From contig RQYD01000001.1 of assembly GCA_003858485.1 (NCBI GenBank), forward strand, positions 124,001-188,000: a stretch of DNA of 64,000 nt, read 5' to 3'. Each line of letters opens with the position of its first letter. The first letter of the stretch is position 1. This document shows positions 7,489-15,281 of the stretch, piece by piece. This DNA comes from Clostridiales bacterium COT073_COT-073. Lineage in GTDB: Bacteria; Bacillota; Clostridia; Lachnospirales; Vallitaleaceae. The notes under the pieces are model-generated. The model was not told the origin of the DNA and did not search any database. It saw nothing but the letters and a program-made list of their open reading frames with translations. Made by a program: the position numbers and the translations under genes.

Positions 7489-9555
7489 TTACATTCTGCT
7501 CTCATACTTTTTTATCACCTCTTGAATGTCCTGTTTGGTTTGACTCAATTCCAGCTCTTCTGCAAAAGATTGAATTCGAAGCAAATTGAGCAATTCAAAA
7601 AAAGGATTTAAATGTTGTTTTTCATCAATCGCCGAAAGAACCGCCACATAGTAAACCGGATCTAAAAGTCCGGCTCCGAATTCGACCGGTGTTTTGAGTT
7701 TCGCTAAACTTAATCCAACTTTTAAACTGCCCTCATCAATCCCCGCATGAGCCAGGGCAAACCCTTTGGCAATTACAATATATGCACCATTTTCTTCAAC
7801 ATTTTTGATCATTGCCTGAATATATCCAGGCTCAATATAACCTTTGGTCAGCAAAGGCTCAGCTGCTATAGCAATTGCTTTTTTCCAGTCTGCTGCTTCC
7901 ACTCCGGTCAGCAAAAACTCAGAGGTCAAAAAATCGGTTAATCTTCCACTTTTTTGGCTCTTGTCGTGAAAATATGTCTTGATCTGGTCTTCAATACTTT
8001 CCATCAGTCCTTCATATTGTGAAATAATAGGCTCAATCTGCCACATGATCTCCTGAATCGGGTCTTTACTTATTTCATCTTTTTTAGGCAAACTGTCAAT
8101 TTGCCGGATCAAAGCAATATGATCTTCTTCCGTCAGTAGTGGCGATACTTTAATATATTTATCAGTCGGAAATGGCAGCTCAACAGTACTGATAGCAAAG
8201 TCTACCTCATTTAGCTCCTGCTCTGTTAAACTATGAGAAGACTTAATTGCTGTCACCTGAAAGGCAAAGCGTTCTGTTAATCTGGACTTTAATAATTGAC
8301 TAGTGCCGATGCCGCTGTTGCATATCAACAAAACCCGAAAATCTGTGTTTCTGCTTCTTAACCTTTCCATAGCCGCATAGACATATACTACAATAAAGTC
8401 CAATTCCGCCTCGGTAATTTTGCGGTGAATGACCTGCTCGATCAAATTAATATTATTTTCCACTATTTTTAATAATTCCGGATTTTTATTGATTATCACT
8501 TTAACTTCCTGATACTTGGAAATAAAAGTGATTTTTTCTTCAAACATTCGTTCCAGATGCCGGGATAAACCAATAAACAGGTCATAATCCCGATATAATT
8601 TAATGTGCAGTTCATTTGATAATTTCTCAATAAATTTACGAGTGATCGTTTGAATTTTAACAGTGTCCCGATTCAATAAATTACTTTTTTGAATATATCG
8701 TAAATTTTGAGTAACCTTGCAAAAGAGCTGATATTCCTCCTCCGACTTCATAAAATCAAAGTATTGACAAATATAGTTATATAAAAACTCCGGAAATAAA
8801 TCTATCTTCGGATCGGGCAGTCGCTTAGATCTTTGGACATTTTCCAGTAAATACTGATTTTTTCTCATCCTTTGCACAAAAAATAAAAGATATTTCATTA
8901 AAGTCTGATAGGAACCCTCCGTCAAAAAATTTCCACTTCTTTGCTCGGCCTCAGCCACCAGATTTTGTAAAATAATCCTTTCTGAATCCTTTAAAAATAT
9001 ATGTTCCGCTTTTTCTTCCTGCTTTAACTGATTAAAGAATAATTGCAGCAGGTATTCCTGCTCTGAGCTGCATTTTAAAAAGTATTTCCGAATATCGATT
9101 TCCTGACCGCATAATTTAATACCCCGACTGGAATAGCCATGAATCATCAATTTTTCTTCTTTCAAATTCTCATTTAATTCATTTAAATCTGTAATCACGG
9201 TCGTTCTGGAAACCGAACAAAAATCTGCAATTTCTGCCAGGATCAAATAATCTTCGGCAAACAAAAGCAATAACGCCTCAATGATCAATCTCTCCTCTTT
9301 GGACAGAACATATTCACTAAACGATAATTTATTTAAAATTTCCTGCATGATGGCTCTTTCACCTTTTATCATCAAATTGCCCTCTTCATTAATTATTTCA
9401 CCAATTTGCTTTTTGCTTAAAAACTGAGAAATAACAGAAATATCCTGATGAACTGTTTTGGTGGAAACATTAAACTCAGCTGCCAAGTCTCTCAAAGAGC
9501 TTTTGCCAGAATTATTTTCTATGTAATCAACCATATCCAAAATTCTTTTATTCAT
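7489..9555 (-). CDS. PRD-containing PTS-regulated transcriptional activator (LicR/MtlR/BglG superfamily)
   Basis: A 688-residue multidomain regulator. The N-terminus has two DNA-binding helix-turn-helix segments (about residues 1-60 and 85-140). Two PTS-regulation domains follow at about 190-290 and 300-400. A galactitol-type IIB-like domain contains Cys412 in LLICNSGIGTS, and a C-terminal IIA-like domain carries His603 in ALAHAGIDEG. In this family, phosphorylation of these domains by HPr and the cognate PTS proteins reports substrate availability and switches activation on or off. It is the first gene of the operon it presumably controls, directly before IIA. The domain set and length match LicR/MtlR activators, not the short RNA-binding antiterminators. 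Confidence 0.9.
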   Translation of the reverse strand: MNKRILDMVDYIENNSGKSSLRDLAAEFNVSTKTVHQDISVISQFLSKKQIGEIINEEGNLMIKGERAIMQEILNKLSFSEYVLSKEERLIIEALLLLFAEDYLILAEIADFCSVSRTTVITDLNELNENLKEEKLMIHGYSSRGIKLCGQEIDIRKYFLKCSSEQEYLLQLFFNQLKQEEKAEHIFLKDSERIILQNLVAEAEQRSGNFLTEGSYQTLMKYLLFFVQRMRKNQYLLENVQRSKRLPDPKIDLFPEFLYNYICQYFDFMKSEEEYQLFCKVTQNLRYIQKSNLLNRDTVKIQTITRKFIEKLSNELHIKLYRDYDLFIGLSRHLERMFEEKITFISKYQEVKVIINKNPELLKIVENNINLIEQVIHRKITEAELDFIVVYVYAAMERLRSRNTDFRVLLICNSGIGTSQLLKSRLTERFAFQVTAIKSSHSLTEQELNEVDFAISTVELPFPTDKYIKVSPLLTEEDHIALIRQIDSLPKKDEISKDPIQEIMWQIEPIISQYEGLMESIEDQIKTYFHDKSQKSGRLTDFLTSEFLLTGVEAADWKKAIAIAAEPLLTKGYIEPGYIQAMIKNVEENGAYIVIAKGFALAHAGIDEGSLKVGLSLAKLKTPVEFGAGLLDPVYYVAVLSAIDEKQHLNPFFELLNLLRIQSFAEELELSQTKQDIQEVIKKYESRM

Positions 9556-9680
9556 GCCTTTGCTCCTTTATCTTTACTGCTCTTTTCTGTAATCAGGCTA
9601 AATCATCCATAAACGGAATCCAAGTCTTTAAAATTTTTATGAGTTAAAAATAAAATAAAGATAAACTTTTTATTAGTTTT

Positions 9681-9708
9681 AGTATATCAGCTTTCCTCAT
9701 CTTTGAAT
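9681..9708 (-). promoter_or_regulatory. Possible promoter of the PTS operon
   Basis: In the AT-rich region before the regulator gene the minus strand has TATACT at 9681-9686. The best -35 matches 15-17 bases upstream (TTCAAA or similar) are poor, which would fit an activator-dependent promoter. Apart from this and the terminator at 9849-9902, I see nothing else in 9556-9914. Confidence 0.3.
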
Positions 9709-9848
9709 AGTCAAAAAACATTCCTATATTTTTACTGAATTTGCACTATTACATTTTATTTTTTTATTTTTTATTTTTTATCTGTCCTGATGATGTTTTC
9801 CTTGAATTTATATTATCAATTCCACCATCTTTTTATCTCTAAAACCGC

Positions 9849-9902
9849 AAAAAAAATCCTACTGTTTCGGCAATTCTTTTTGCCGAAACAGTAGGATTTT
9901 TT
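9849..9902 (-). terminator. Strong bidirectional terminator after the ABC transporter operon
   Basis: An 18-bp perfect stem (AATCCTACTGTTTCGGCA and its complement) closes a short T-rich loop, with an A run on one side and a T run on the other. It lies 13 bases after the ATPase gene stop. It should end the transporter transcript and could also stop plus-strand transcription. Confidence 0.95.
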
Positions 9903-9914
9903 GCTTTGATTATT

Positions 9915-10688
9915 TTAAACTGCTTTCCTTTGAAATTCCAGTAATTTTGCAGTGTAGATACTGAGTAATTCTTCTTCGGTGATTTGACTGGACGGACGGT
10001 CTAAAATGATTTCGCCCTGATCCAGCATCACCACCCGGTCAGAATAGGTAATGGCATCTTTCATATTATGAGAAATCATGATGGTGGTAATGGCCTTGCG
10101 CTCCAGCAATTCTCTGGTTTTTTCCATGATCACCCTTGATGTTTTCGGATCCAGGGCTGCGGTATGCTCATCTAAAAGCAATAATTTCGGATTTTTCATG
10201 GTCGCCATACAAAGCGACAGCGACTGCCTCTGACCACCGGATAAGAATTTAACCATCACATCCATTTTATTTTCCAAGCCTAAATCCAGTTCTTTTAAAA
10301 TAGACTCATAGCGCACACGATTTTTCGGACGAATCAACCGCTTAATTCCAAATTTTTCTCCTTTTTTATCAGCCAATGACATGTTTTCCAGAATATTAAG
10401 CGAAGCCGATACTCCCAATGACGGATTTTGATGGACCCGGCCGATATACATAGCTCTTTTTTCTTCATTATCCTTGGTCACATCCTCACCATCAACCACA
10501 ATTAAGCCACTGTCCGGAGCAATATTGCCGGAAATGATATTAAGCAGAGTTGATTTGCCACAGCCATTTGAGCCTAAAAGGGCTGTACACTTGCCTTCTT
10601 CAAAAGTGATTGAAAAATTCTCAAATAATTTAATTTCATTTTCACTGCCTTTATTAAATGTTTTCGATAAACCCTTAATTTCAATCAT
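9915..10688 (-). CDS. ABC transporter ATP-binding protein, aromatic amino acid type (TrpZ-like)
   Basis: A 257-residue ABC ATPase. The Walker A loop GSNGCGKST is at residues 39-47, the signature LSGGQRQ follows near 149, and Walker B with the catalytic acid is LLLLDEHTAAL near 170. It powers uptake with the permease encoded just upstream. The ATG comes one base after the permease stop (TAA-A-ATG), so translation is coupled, and AAGGA lies inside the permease C-terminus. The three-gene set belongs to the TrpXYZ-like group of transporters, often controlled by T-box leaders in Firmicutes. Confidence 0.92.
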   Translation of the reverse strand: MIEIKGLSKTFNKGSENEIKLFENFSITFEEGKCTALLGSNGCGKSTLLNIISGNIAPDSGLIVVDGEDVTKDNEEKRAMYIGRVHQNPSLGVSASLNILENMSLADKKGEKFGIKRLIRPKNRVRYESILKELDLGLENKMDVMVKFLSGGQRQSLSLCMATMKNPKLLLLDEHTAALDPKTSRVIMEKTRELLERKAITTIMISHNMKDAITYSDRVVMLDQGEIILDRPSSQITEEELLSIYTAKLLEFQRKAV

Positions 10689-10689
10689 T

Positions 10690-11553
10690 TTACTTCCTTT
10701 CTGCCAGTTTCAGCCCATTCGGTGAAAAGTTATTAATTGCAATAAAGATAATGACAATGATGGCGGTGGCTGCCTTTAAGTCGGTAGCCGGCAATCCTCT
10801 GTCAATTGCGAATCCACCAATCAGTTGATAGATGATCGCCCCCATAATTGCTCTGGTGGTGCCCTTGATTTTGGTCACCGATTTTAAAATCGTATCGCCG
10901 ATAATGATCGAAGCCAGGGCAAAAACAATAATCGAGCTGCCCATGGTAATATCGGCAAAGCCATTCATTTGGGCAGTAATTGAACCAGCCACTGCCACCA
11001 GACCGTTAGATAACGCCAAACCAATGATCTTATATTTATTGCTGTTTTCTCCCAATGAAGTTACCAATACTTCATTATCGCCGGTCGCAATTAACAGATA
11101 TCCAATTTCAGTTTTTAAAAATAAGTCAATCACAATTTTAATACTTAAAACGATTAATATCAGGAGTATCACATTCATCCATTTATCATTACTGAAAATG
11201 ACCGGATTTTTAAACAATGGAATATTGGCCTTGCCATTGATCCGCAGATTGACGGAATATAAAATGGTCAAAGTCAGGATGCCTGACAGCAGTGGTTTAA
11301 TTTTCAATTTGATAAACAGCATAGCTGTCAATAGTCCGGCCAGCGCTCCAGCCACAAAGGCTCCACCGATCCCCAGAACCGGATTCATATCAGCCAGCGC
11401 AAACCTGGCAAATACGAAAGCCCCCAGCGGAAAACTGCCTTCGACTGATAAATCGGCAATATCGAGTATCTTATATGTTAAAAATACACCGATTGCTAAA
11501 ATTGCGTAAATCAGACCTTGCTGAATTGATGTCAATAATAATCCTGTACCCAT
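10690..11553 (-). CDS. ABC transporter permease (TrpY-like)
   Basis: A 287-residue inner-membrane permease with about eight to nine hydrophobic helices, in the LivH/branched-chain-like permease superfamily. The segment KILDIADLSVEGSFPLGAF near residue 28 and the GLALSNGLVAVAGSI and IIIGDTIL segments are typical of the permease that accompanies ABC_sub_bind-type binding proteins. It follows the binding protein gene after 194 bases and immediately precedes the ATPase gene. Substrate is inferred from the T-box upstream of the operon rather than from this sequence. Confidence 0.9.
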   Translation of the reverse strand: MGTGLLLTSIQQGLIYAILAIGVFLTYKILDIADLSVEGSFPLGAFVFARFALADMNPVLGIGGAFVAGALAGLLTAMLFIKLKIKPLLSGILTLTILYSVNLRINGKANIPLFKNPVIFSNDKWMNVILLILIVLSIKIVIDLFLKTEIGYLLIATGDNEVLVTSLGENSNKYKIIGLALSNGLVAVAGSITAQMNGFADITMGSSIIVFALASIIIGDTILKSVTKIKGTTRAIMGAIIYQLIGGFAIDRGLPATDLKAATAIIVIIFIAINNFSPNGLKLAERK

Positions 11554-11636
11554 TTTTTTAACCTCTTAATTCCACTCTGCTCATATTTTTTATGCTGTCT
11601 TACTCACAGTTTTCAGAAATAGTAGCCTGCAAGCCC

Positions 11637-11668
11637 GCTGGCATATCTCTCTAAAAACTAAATGCCAG
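11637..11668 (-). promoter_or_regulatory. Intercistronic hairpin between binding protein and permease genes
   Basis: An 8-bp perfect stem (GCTGGCAT / ATGCCAGC) with a 16-base loop and no T run lies in the 194-base gap. Such hairpins often stabilise the upstream message so that the binding protein is made in excess. That role is inferred. Confidence 0.45.
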
Positions 11669-11747
11669 CCCGACAACTTCTTCGTTATCTTTCTGTCCGG
11701 AACTTATATCCTTTCTTTTCCCTGATCGAATTCTCTATTGATCTGTT

Positions 11748-12773
11748 TTATTTAACTTCTTCAGCTCCAGCAAAGGTCTTGGCGCCTTCCAGTCCAAGTA
11801 TTTTTACTGTTTCCACATTAACTGCCTTGGAAGTTGCTTTCAGACTTTCCACCGGCATGGCAGAAATATCTGCCCCATCCACCAACACCCGTTTGGCCAT
11901 TTGCGCTGTTTGTTTCCCCAGCTCTAAGTAGCTCAAACCTTCTGTCATTAAAATTCCGCCTTCGACATGTGCTTTTTCCGCACCAATGGTAATAACTCCG
12001 GCTTCATTGGCTTTTTTGGCCACTACATTAATGGCAGAAGCCACAATATTGTCGGTAATGGTGTAAATAGCATCGGCCTTGCTCAAAATCGCATCCACTG
12101 CCTGCGGCACCTCATTAATATTATTAATCCCGATGGTGACAATTTCCAGTCCCATGCCGGCGGCAATTTCTTCAGCCATTTTCACCTGTGCTTCCGAATT
12201 GGCTTCCCCGGTATTAAAAATGATACCGATTTTTTTGATCTCCGGTTTAAGCTCAGTAAACAATTTTAGCTGCTTATCCATTGGCGCCATATCGGTGGTG
12301 CCAGATAAATTACCCTCCGGCTTTTCCATACTGGCTACCAGTTCGGCACTGACCGGATCAGTCACAGCACTGAATAAAACCGGAATTTTATTTTCCGCAG
12401 TTGCTGTTTTGGCGGTTTGTGCTGAAATGGTAGCAATTGCCAAAATCAAATCGACCTTGTCTTCTGCAAATTTTTGCGAAATTTTGGTAGCATTAGGCAC
12501 ATCAGCCTGCGCATTTTTCCAGTCAAATTCCGCTTCCACTCCCAGCGCTTTTAATTCCTCTTCAAATCCAGTGCGAACTGCATCCAGTGCCGGATGCTCG
12601 GCAAATTGATTAATGCCGATCTTAAACTTCTTAGTTTCCGGCTTGGCCGCCTCTTTTGAAGTTTCAGTTTGGCCACTGGCCGATTGTTCGGATTTGTTTT
12701 CTGTCGTCTTTCCCTGACTGCAAGCGCTTAGTATCAAAGTAACAATCACTAATAAAATCATCATTTTTTTCAT
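11748..12773 (-). CDS. Lipoprotein substrate-binding protein, aromatic amino acid ABC transporter (TrpX-like), Tyr T-box controlled
   Basis: A 341-residue ABC_sub_bind-family (PF04392) lipoprotein. The signal peptide ends in the lipobox LSAC (Cys18), followed by a Ser/Glu/Lys-rich linker and a periplasmic-binding fold beginning KFKIGINQFAEHPALD. It captures substrate outside the membrane and delivers it to the permease encoded next. The start is at 12773, with GGAGGATT just upstream; the frame stays open 57 codons further but that extension would bury the signal peptide. It is close in sequence to the protein at 13646-14713, for example in VLFSAVTDPV and GIIFNTGEANSE. A T-box with a UAC specifier sits upstream, so tyrosine or a relative is the likely ligand. 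Confidence 0.92.
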   Translation of the reverse strand: MKKMMILLVIVTLILSACSQGKTTENKSEQSASGQTETSKEAAKPETKKFKIGINQFAEHPALDAVRTGFEEELKALGVEAEFDWKNAQADVPNATKISQKFAEDKVDLILAIATISAQTAKTATAENKIPVLFSAVTDPVSAELVASMEKPEGNLSGTTDMAPMDKQLKLFTELKPEIKKIGIIFNTGEANSEAQVKMAEEIAAGMGLEIVTIGINNINEVPQAVDAILSKADAIYTITDNIVASAINVVAKKANEAGVITIGAEKAHVEGGILMTEGLSYLELGKQTAQMAKRVLVDGADISAMPVESLKATSKAVNVETVKILGLEGAKTFAGAEEVK

Positions 12774-13072
12774 AATCCAATCCTCCAATTTTGTGCTCAT
12801 CCATCTTTGCCGGATCTGCTCCGGCGCTTCTTTATTATCTGTTCTCTCGATTAAAATACCTTGACTGAAAAGTTTTGCCTGTCGGAATTTTTTTGTAAAA
12901 TCACGGTTTCCATATTGACATCTGCCTTTTCCGGTATTTAACAATATTTGGTTTTTTTAAGAAGCTAGGTTATAGATTGATCAGTTCTAAAATTGGTATC
13001 AGGATGTCAGCTGATTTGGTATTGATCCCTGTTTCCGGCATCATAATCCGTTTTCAGCCCATTTTTACAAAT
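12774..13072 (-). other. Long untranslated stretch between T-box and binding protein gene
   Basis: About 300 bases separate the T-box terminator from the ATG. Apart from the ribosome binding site and a small GCCGGA/TCCGGC hairpin near 12811-12829, I see no gene or recognisable element. The open frame through part of it lacks coding-like features. Confidence 0.5.
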
Positions 13073-13375
13073 AAAAAAATCATTCCATCCACATAAGATT
13101 TCTCTTATAGGGACGAATGATTATCCGCGGTACCACCCTAGTTATATTCCAACTGGAATATCTCTTAAAAAAGCCTATCAGCTTTCTTTGATATAACGGT
13201 CAAAACCCGTATTTTCCTACCGCCTGACAGTTTCAGAAAATCTGCTCGGGAGTGTATATTCTATATCTCATTTCCATACCAGCTTGCACCTGCCCCGGCT
13301 CTCTGCAATGAAAACATTGGATATTTTTCTCTCCGTCAAAGCATTTGTCGTTGAATCATTTTTAATTCAACTATA
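13073..13375 (-). ncRNA. T-box riboswitch, specifier UAC (Tyr)
   Basis: A complete T-box leader on the minus strand. Stem I with its AG-rich start (GACGGAGAGAAAAATA) begins near 13340. The specifier loop reads GAATATACACTCCC, with UAC at 13254-13256 next to the usual A-CTCC. The T-box AGGGTGGTACCGCGG is at 13125-13139. A terminator follows at about 13073-13122 (stem around TCATTCGTCC and GGATGGAATGA, then seven T). Uncharged tRNA-Tyr would pair with specifier and T-box and allow read-through into the transporter operon. The specifier was assigned by comparing this leader with its sister at 14806-15085, which differs at the middle codon base. Confidence 0.92.
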
Positions 13376-13386
13376 TTAATGGGCTT

Positions 13387-13415
13387 AGTATAGCGAAAGT
13401 TTTTGCACTTGTCAA
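13387..13415 (-). promoter_or_regulatory. Promoter of the Tyr T-box transporter operon
   Basis: TTGACA (13410-13415) and TATACT (13387-13392) on the minus strand are separated by exactly 17 bases and lie just upstream of the T-box leader. A near-consensus vegetative promoter. Confidence 0.88.
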
Positions 13416-13645
13416 GTCTTTTTCATAAAAATTCGATAATTTTCTTTTTTCCCGGTTTATTATCTTTATTTTCAGGCCCTGCCATGCTTCTGATAAGGCA
13501 CAATATCCGATGATTAATAATATTTTTTCCAGAATCGAATATACCTGACAAATTTCATCCCTATTTTTATCATCAATACTTAACTCTTTTTAAGTTGTCT
13601 TTTTATTTTTTGCGGTACTTTGCTGCCAGAAAAATCTTTGGCCTT

Positions 13646-14713
13646 TCATTTCATTCTGGCTTTTTTTATGATCTCCAGTTCCGGATCAATGCCAATTGCC
13701 TCTAAAGCTTTCTGGCGAACCATATTTTCCGTTTGTTCGGCTGCTCCCAAAACCGGGATTTCTGCCGCTTTTTTCTCACCTTTTAAAATCCGGACTGCCA
13801 TTTCACCGGTTTGCCCTCCTAAGTCATAGTAACTAAAACCATTACTGATCAAAATGCCTTCGGCCGCATCTGTTTCATCAATATAGGACTGGACAATGAT
13901 ATATTTTCTTTCTAAAGCCAGATGAGAAATCAAATCCAATGAAGCTGCCACCAAATTATCGGTCAGCGCATACATGGCATCGGTTTTAGCCAGCATCACT
14001 TCCATTGCTTTGGGAATATCATTAATGGTAGTAATGCCCACCGGTAAAATAGTCAGACCAATTTCAGCCGCTTCTTTTTCTGCTGCCCGCAATTGGCTTT
14101 CTGAGTTAGTTTCACCAGTATTATAAATAATCCCGACTGTTTTAATGTCCTGATTCAACTGCTGAAAAATTTCCAGCTGCAAGCGGGTTGGAGTTTGATC
14201 GGACGTACCGGTAATATTGGCCGCAGGGCTTTCCCAGCTTTCCACCAGCTGAGCACCGACCGGATCGGTTACAGCACTAAAGAGCACCGGAATATTGCTG
14301 TCTTTAGTTGCCTGCTTGGTGGCCTGCGCCGCCGGTGTAGCAATCGCAAAAATCAAATCAACCTGATCATCTACAAATTTCTTAGCCATCGCCAAAGCAT
14401 TGGTTACATCTCCCTGCGCATTTTTATAGTCTATTTTGACATTTAAACCGGCATTTTCCAAAGCTTTTATAAAACCTTCCCGATTTTCATCAAGGGCCGA
14501 ATGCTCAGCAATCTGCAAAATCCCGATCTGATAAACCTGCTCTGTCTTTGTATCATTATTTGTTTTGGTTTGCGCCTTATCCTGGTCATCCTGTTTTTCA
14601 ACTGTGACCGGTCCAGTTGACTGATCCTGACCGGAAGTTTCCGTTTTACCATTTGGACCGGCACAAGCGGTCAATAGCAGCATCAAACTTAATATTATGG
14701 TCCATTTTTTCAT
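13646..14713 (-). CDS. Second lipoprotein substrate-binding protein (TrpX-like), Phe T-box controlled
   Basis: A 355-residue ABC_sub_bind-family lipoprotein with lipobox LTAC (Cys17), a Thr/Gln/Asp-rich linker, and the binding fold starting QIGILQIAEHSALDENR. It is a clear paralogue of the protein at 11748-12773 (shared VLFSAVTDPVGAQLV-like and GIIYNTGETNSE segments). It has its own promoter and T-box, but no permease or ATPase gene of its own nearby. The simplest reading is that it feeds the transporter encoded at 9915-11553. The T-box specifier UUC suggests phenylalanine or a precursor as ligand. Ribosome binding site AAAGGAGAA precedes the ATG. No convincing terminator was found after it; 13428-13645 looks empty. 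Confidence 0.9.
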   Translation of the reverse strand: MKKWTIILSLMLLLTACAGPNGKTETSGQDQSTGPVTVEKQDDQDKAQTKTNNDTKTEQVYQIGILQIAEHSALDENREGFIKALENAGLNVKIDYKNAQGDVTNALAMAKKFVDDQVDLIFAIATPAAQATKQATKDSNIPVLFSAVTDPVGAQLVESWESPAANITGTSDQTPTRLQLEIFQQLNQDIKTVGIIYNTGETNSESQLRAAEKEAAEIGLTILPVGITTINDIPKAMEVMLAKTDAMYALTDNLVAASLDLISHLALERKYIIVQSYIDETDAAEGILISNGFSYYDLGGQTGEMAVRILKGEKKAAEIPVLGAAEQTENMVRQKALEAIGIDPELEIIKKARMK

Positions 14714-14805
14714 ATCCTATTCTCCTTTCCAGCCTGCCTTCAGGCTTTTGCAAACTTTGTTATCTTTTGAATCCGGCTTTCAAAGCATCTTTTGGAAAAA
14801 TGGGT

Positions 14806-15085
14806 ATAAAAAAACATTCTATCCAAATAAGATTACTCTTATAGGGACGAATGATTCAATCCGCGGTACCACCCTGCTTATATTCCAATGGAATATCACT
14901 TAATAAGGCCCATCAGCCCTTTCCGGTATAACGGCCGGATGCCGGATTTCTCTACTAAGGGTTCAAAAAATCTGCTTGGGAGTGAATATTATATATCTGT
15001 CGCCTATCTCGGTTCTCAGCTACCCCGATTCTCTGTTATATTTAACCTGATATTTTTCTCTCCGTCATCACATTTAACATATGGA
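14806..15085 (-). ncRNA. T-box riboswitch, specifier UUC (Phe)
   Basis: A second complete T-box leader. Stem I starts with GACGGAGAGAAAAATATC, includes the distal AGAGAATCGGGG..GCTGAGAACCGAG elements, and has a specifier loop TAATATTCACTCCC with UUC at 14984-14986. The T-box AGGGTGGTACCGCGG is at about 14861-14875, followed by a terminator (stem CATTCGTCC... / ...GGATAGAATG, then seven T at 14806-14813). It aligns with the Tyr leader almost base for base around the specifier, and differs there by one base in the codon (UAC versus UUC). It should sense uncharged tRNA-Phe. Confidence 0.92.
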
Positions 15086-15101
15086 AAATAACTTTTTTAA
15101 A

Positions 15102-15130
15102 ATTATATTCTCTTCTTCCGAATTTGTCAA
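15102..15130 (-). promoter_or_regulatory. Consensus promoter of the Phe T-box gene
   Basis: A perfect TTGACA (15125-15130), 17-base spacer and perfect TATAAT (15102-15107) on the minus strand, just upstream of the T-box leader. Confidence 0.95.
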
Positions 15131-15141
15131 GCATAAAAAGT

Positions 15142-15194
15142 AAAAAAGCAGCAATAAGTGTCTGTCATCCTCTGCAAACACTTATTTGCTGCTT
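15142..15194 (-). terminator. Terminator of the zinc-ribbon operon
   Basis: A 16-17 bp stem (AAGCAGCAAATAAGTGT with one bulged A in the pairing) and a T run on the minus strand. It lies 87 bases after the stop of the gene at 15282-17633. A GGTGTTA/TAACACC pair at 15220-15256 lies between gene and terminator; its role is unclear. Confidence 0.9.
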
Positions 15195-15281
15195 ATATAA
15201 CATGGGTTGTATAATTTTTGGTGTTAGCAACAAAAGTCGCTCTATTATTAACACCAATTATTCTTCATCCTTTGCCCGGTG

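Noticed and set aside
10832-11509. 225-codon plus-strand open frame opposite the ABC permease
   Set aside because: It is antisense to a clear permease gene, has low-complexity composition from the opposite strand, and no ribosome binding site.
12774-12944. N-terminal extension of the first binding protein
   Set aside because: The frame is open, but the lipoprotein signal peptide and GGAGG site fix the start at 12773.
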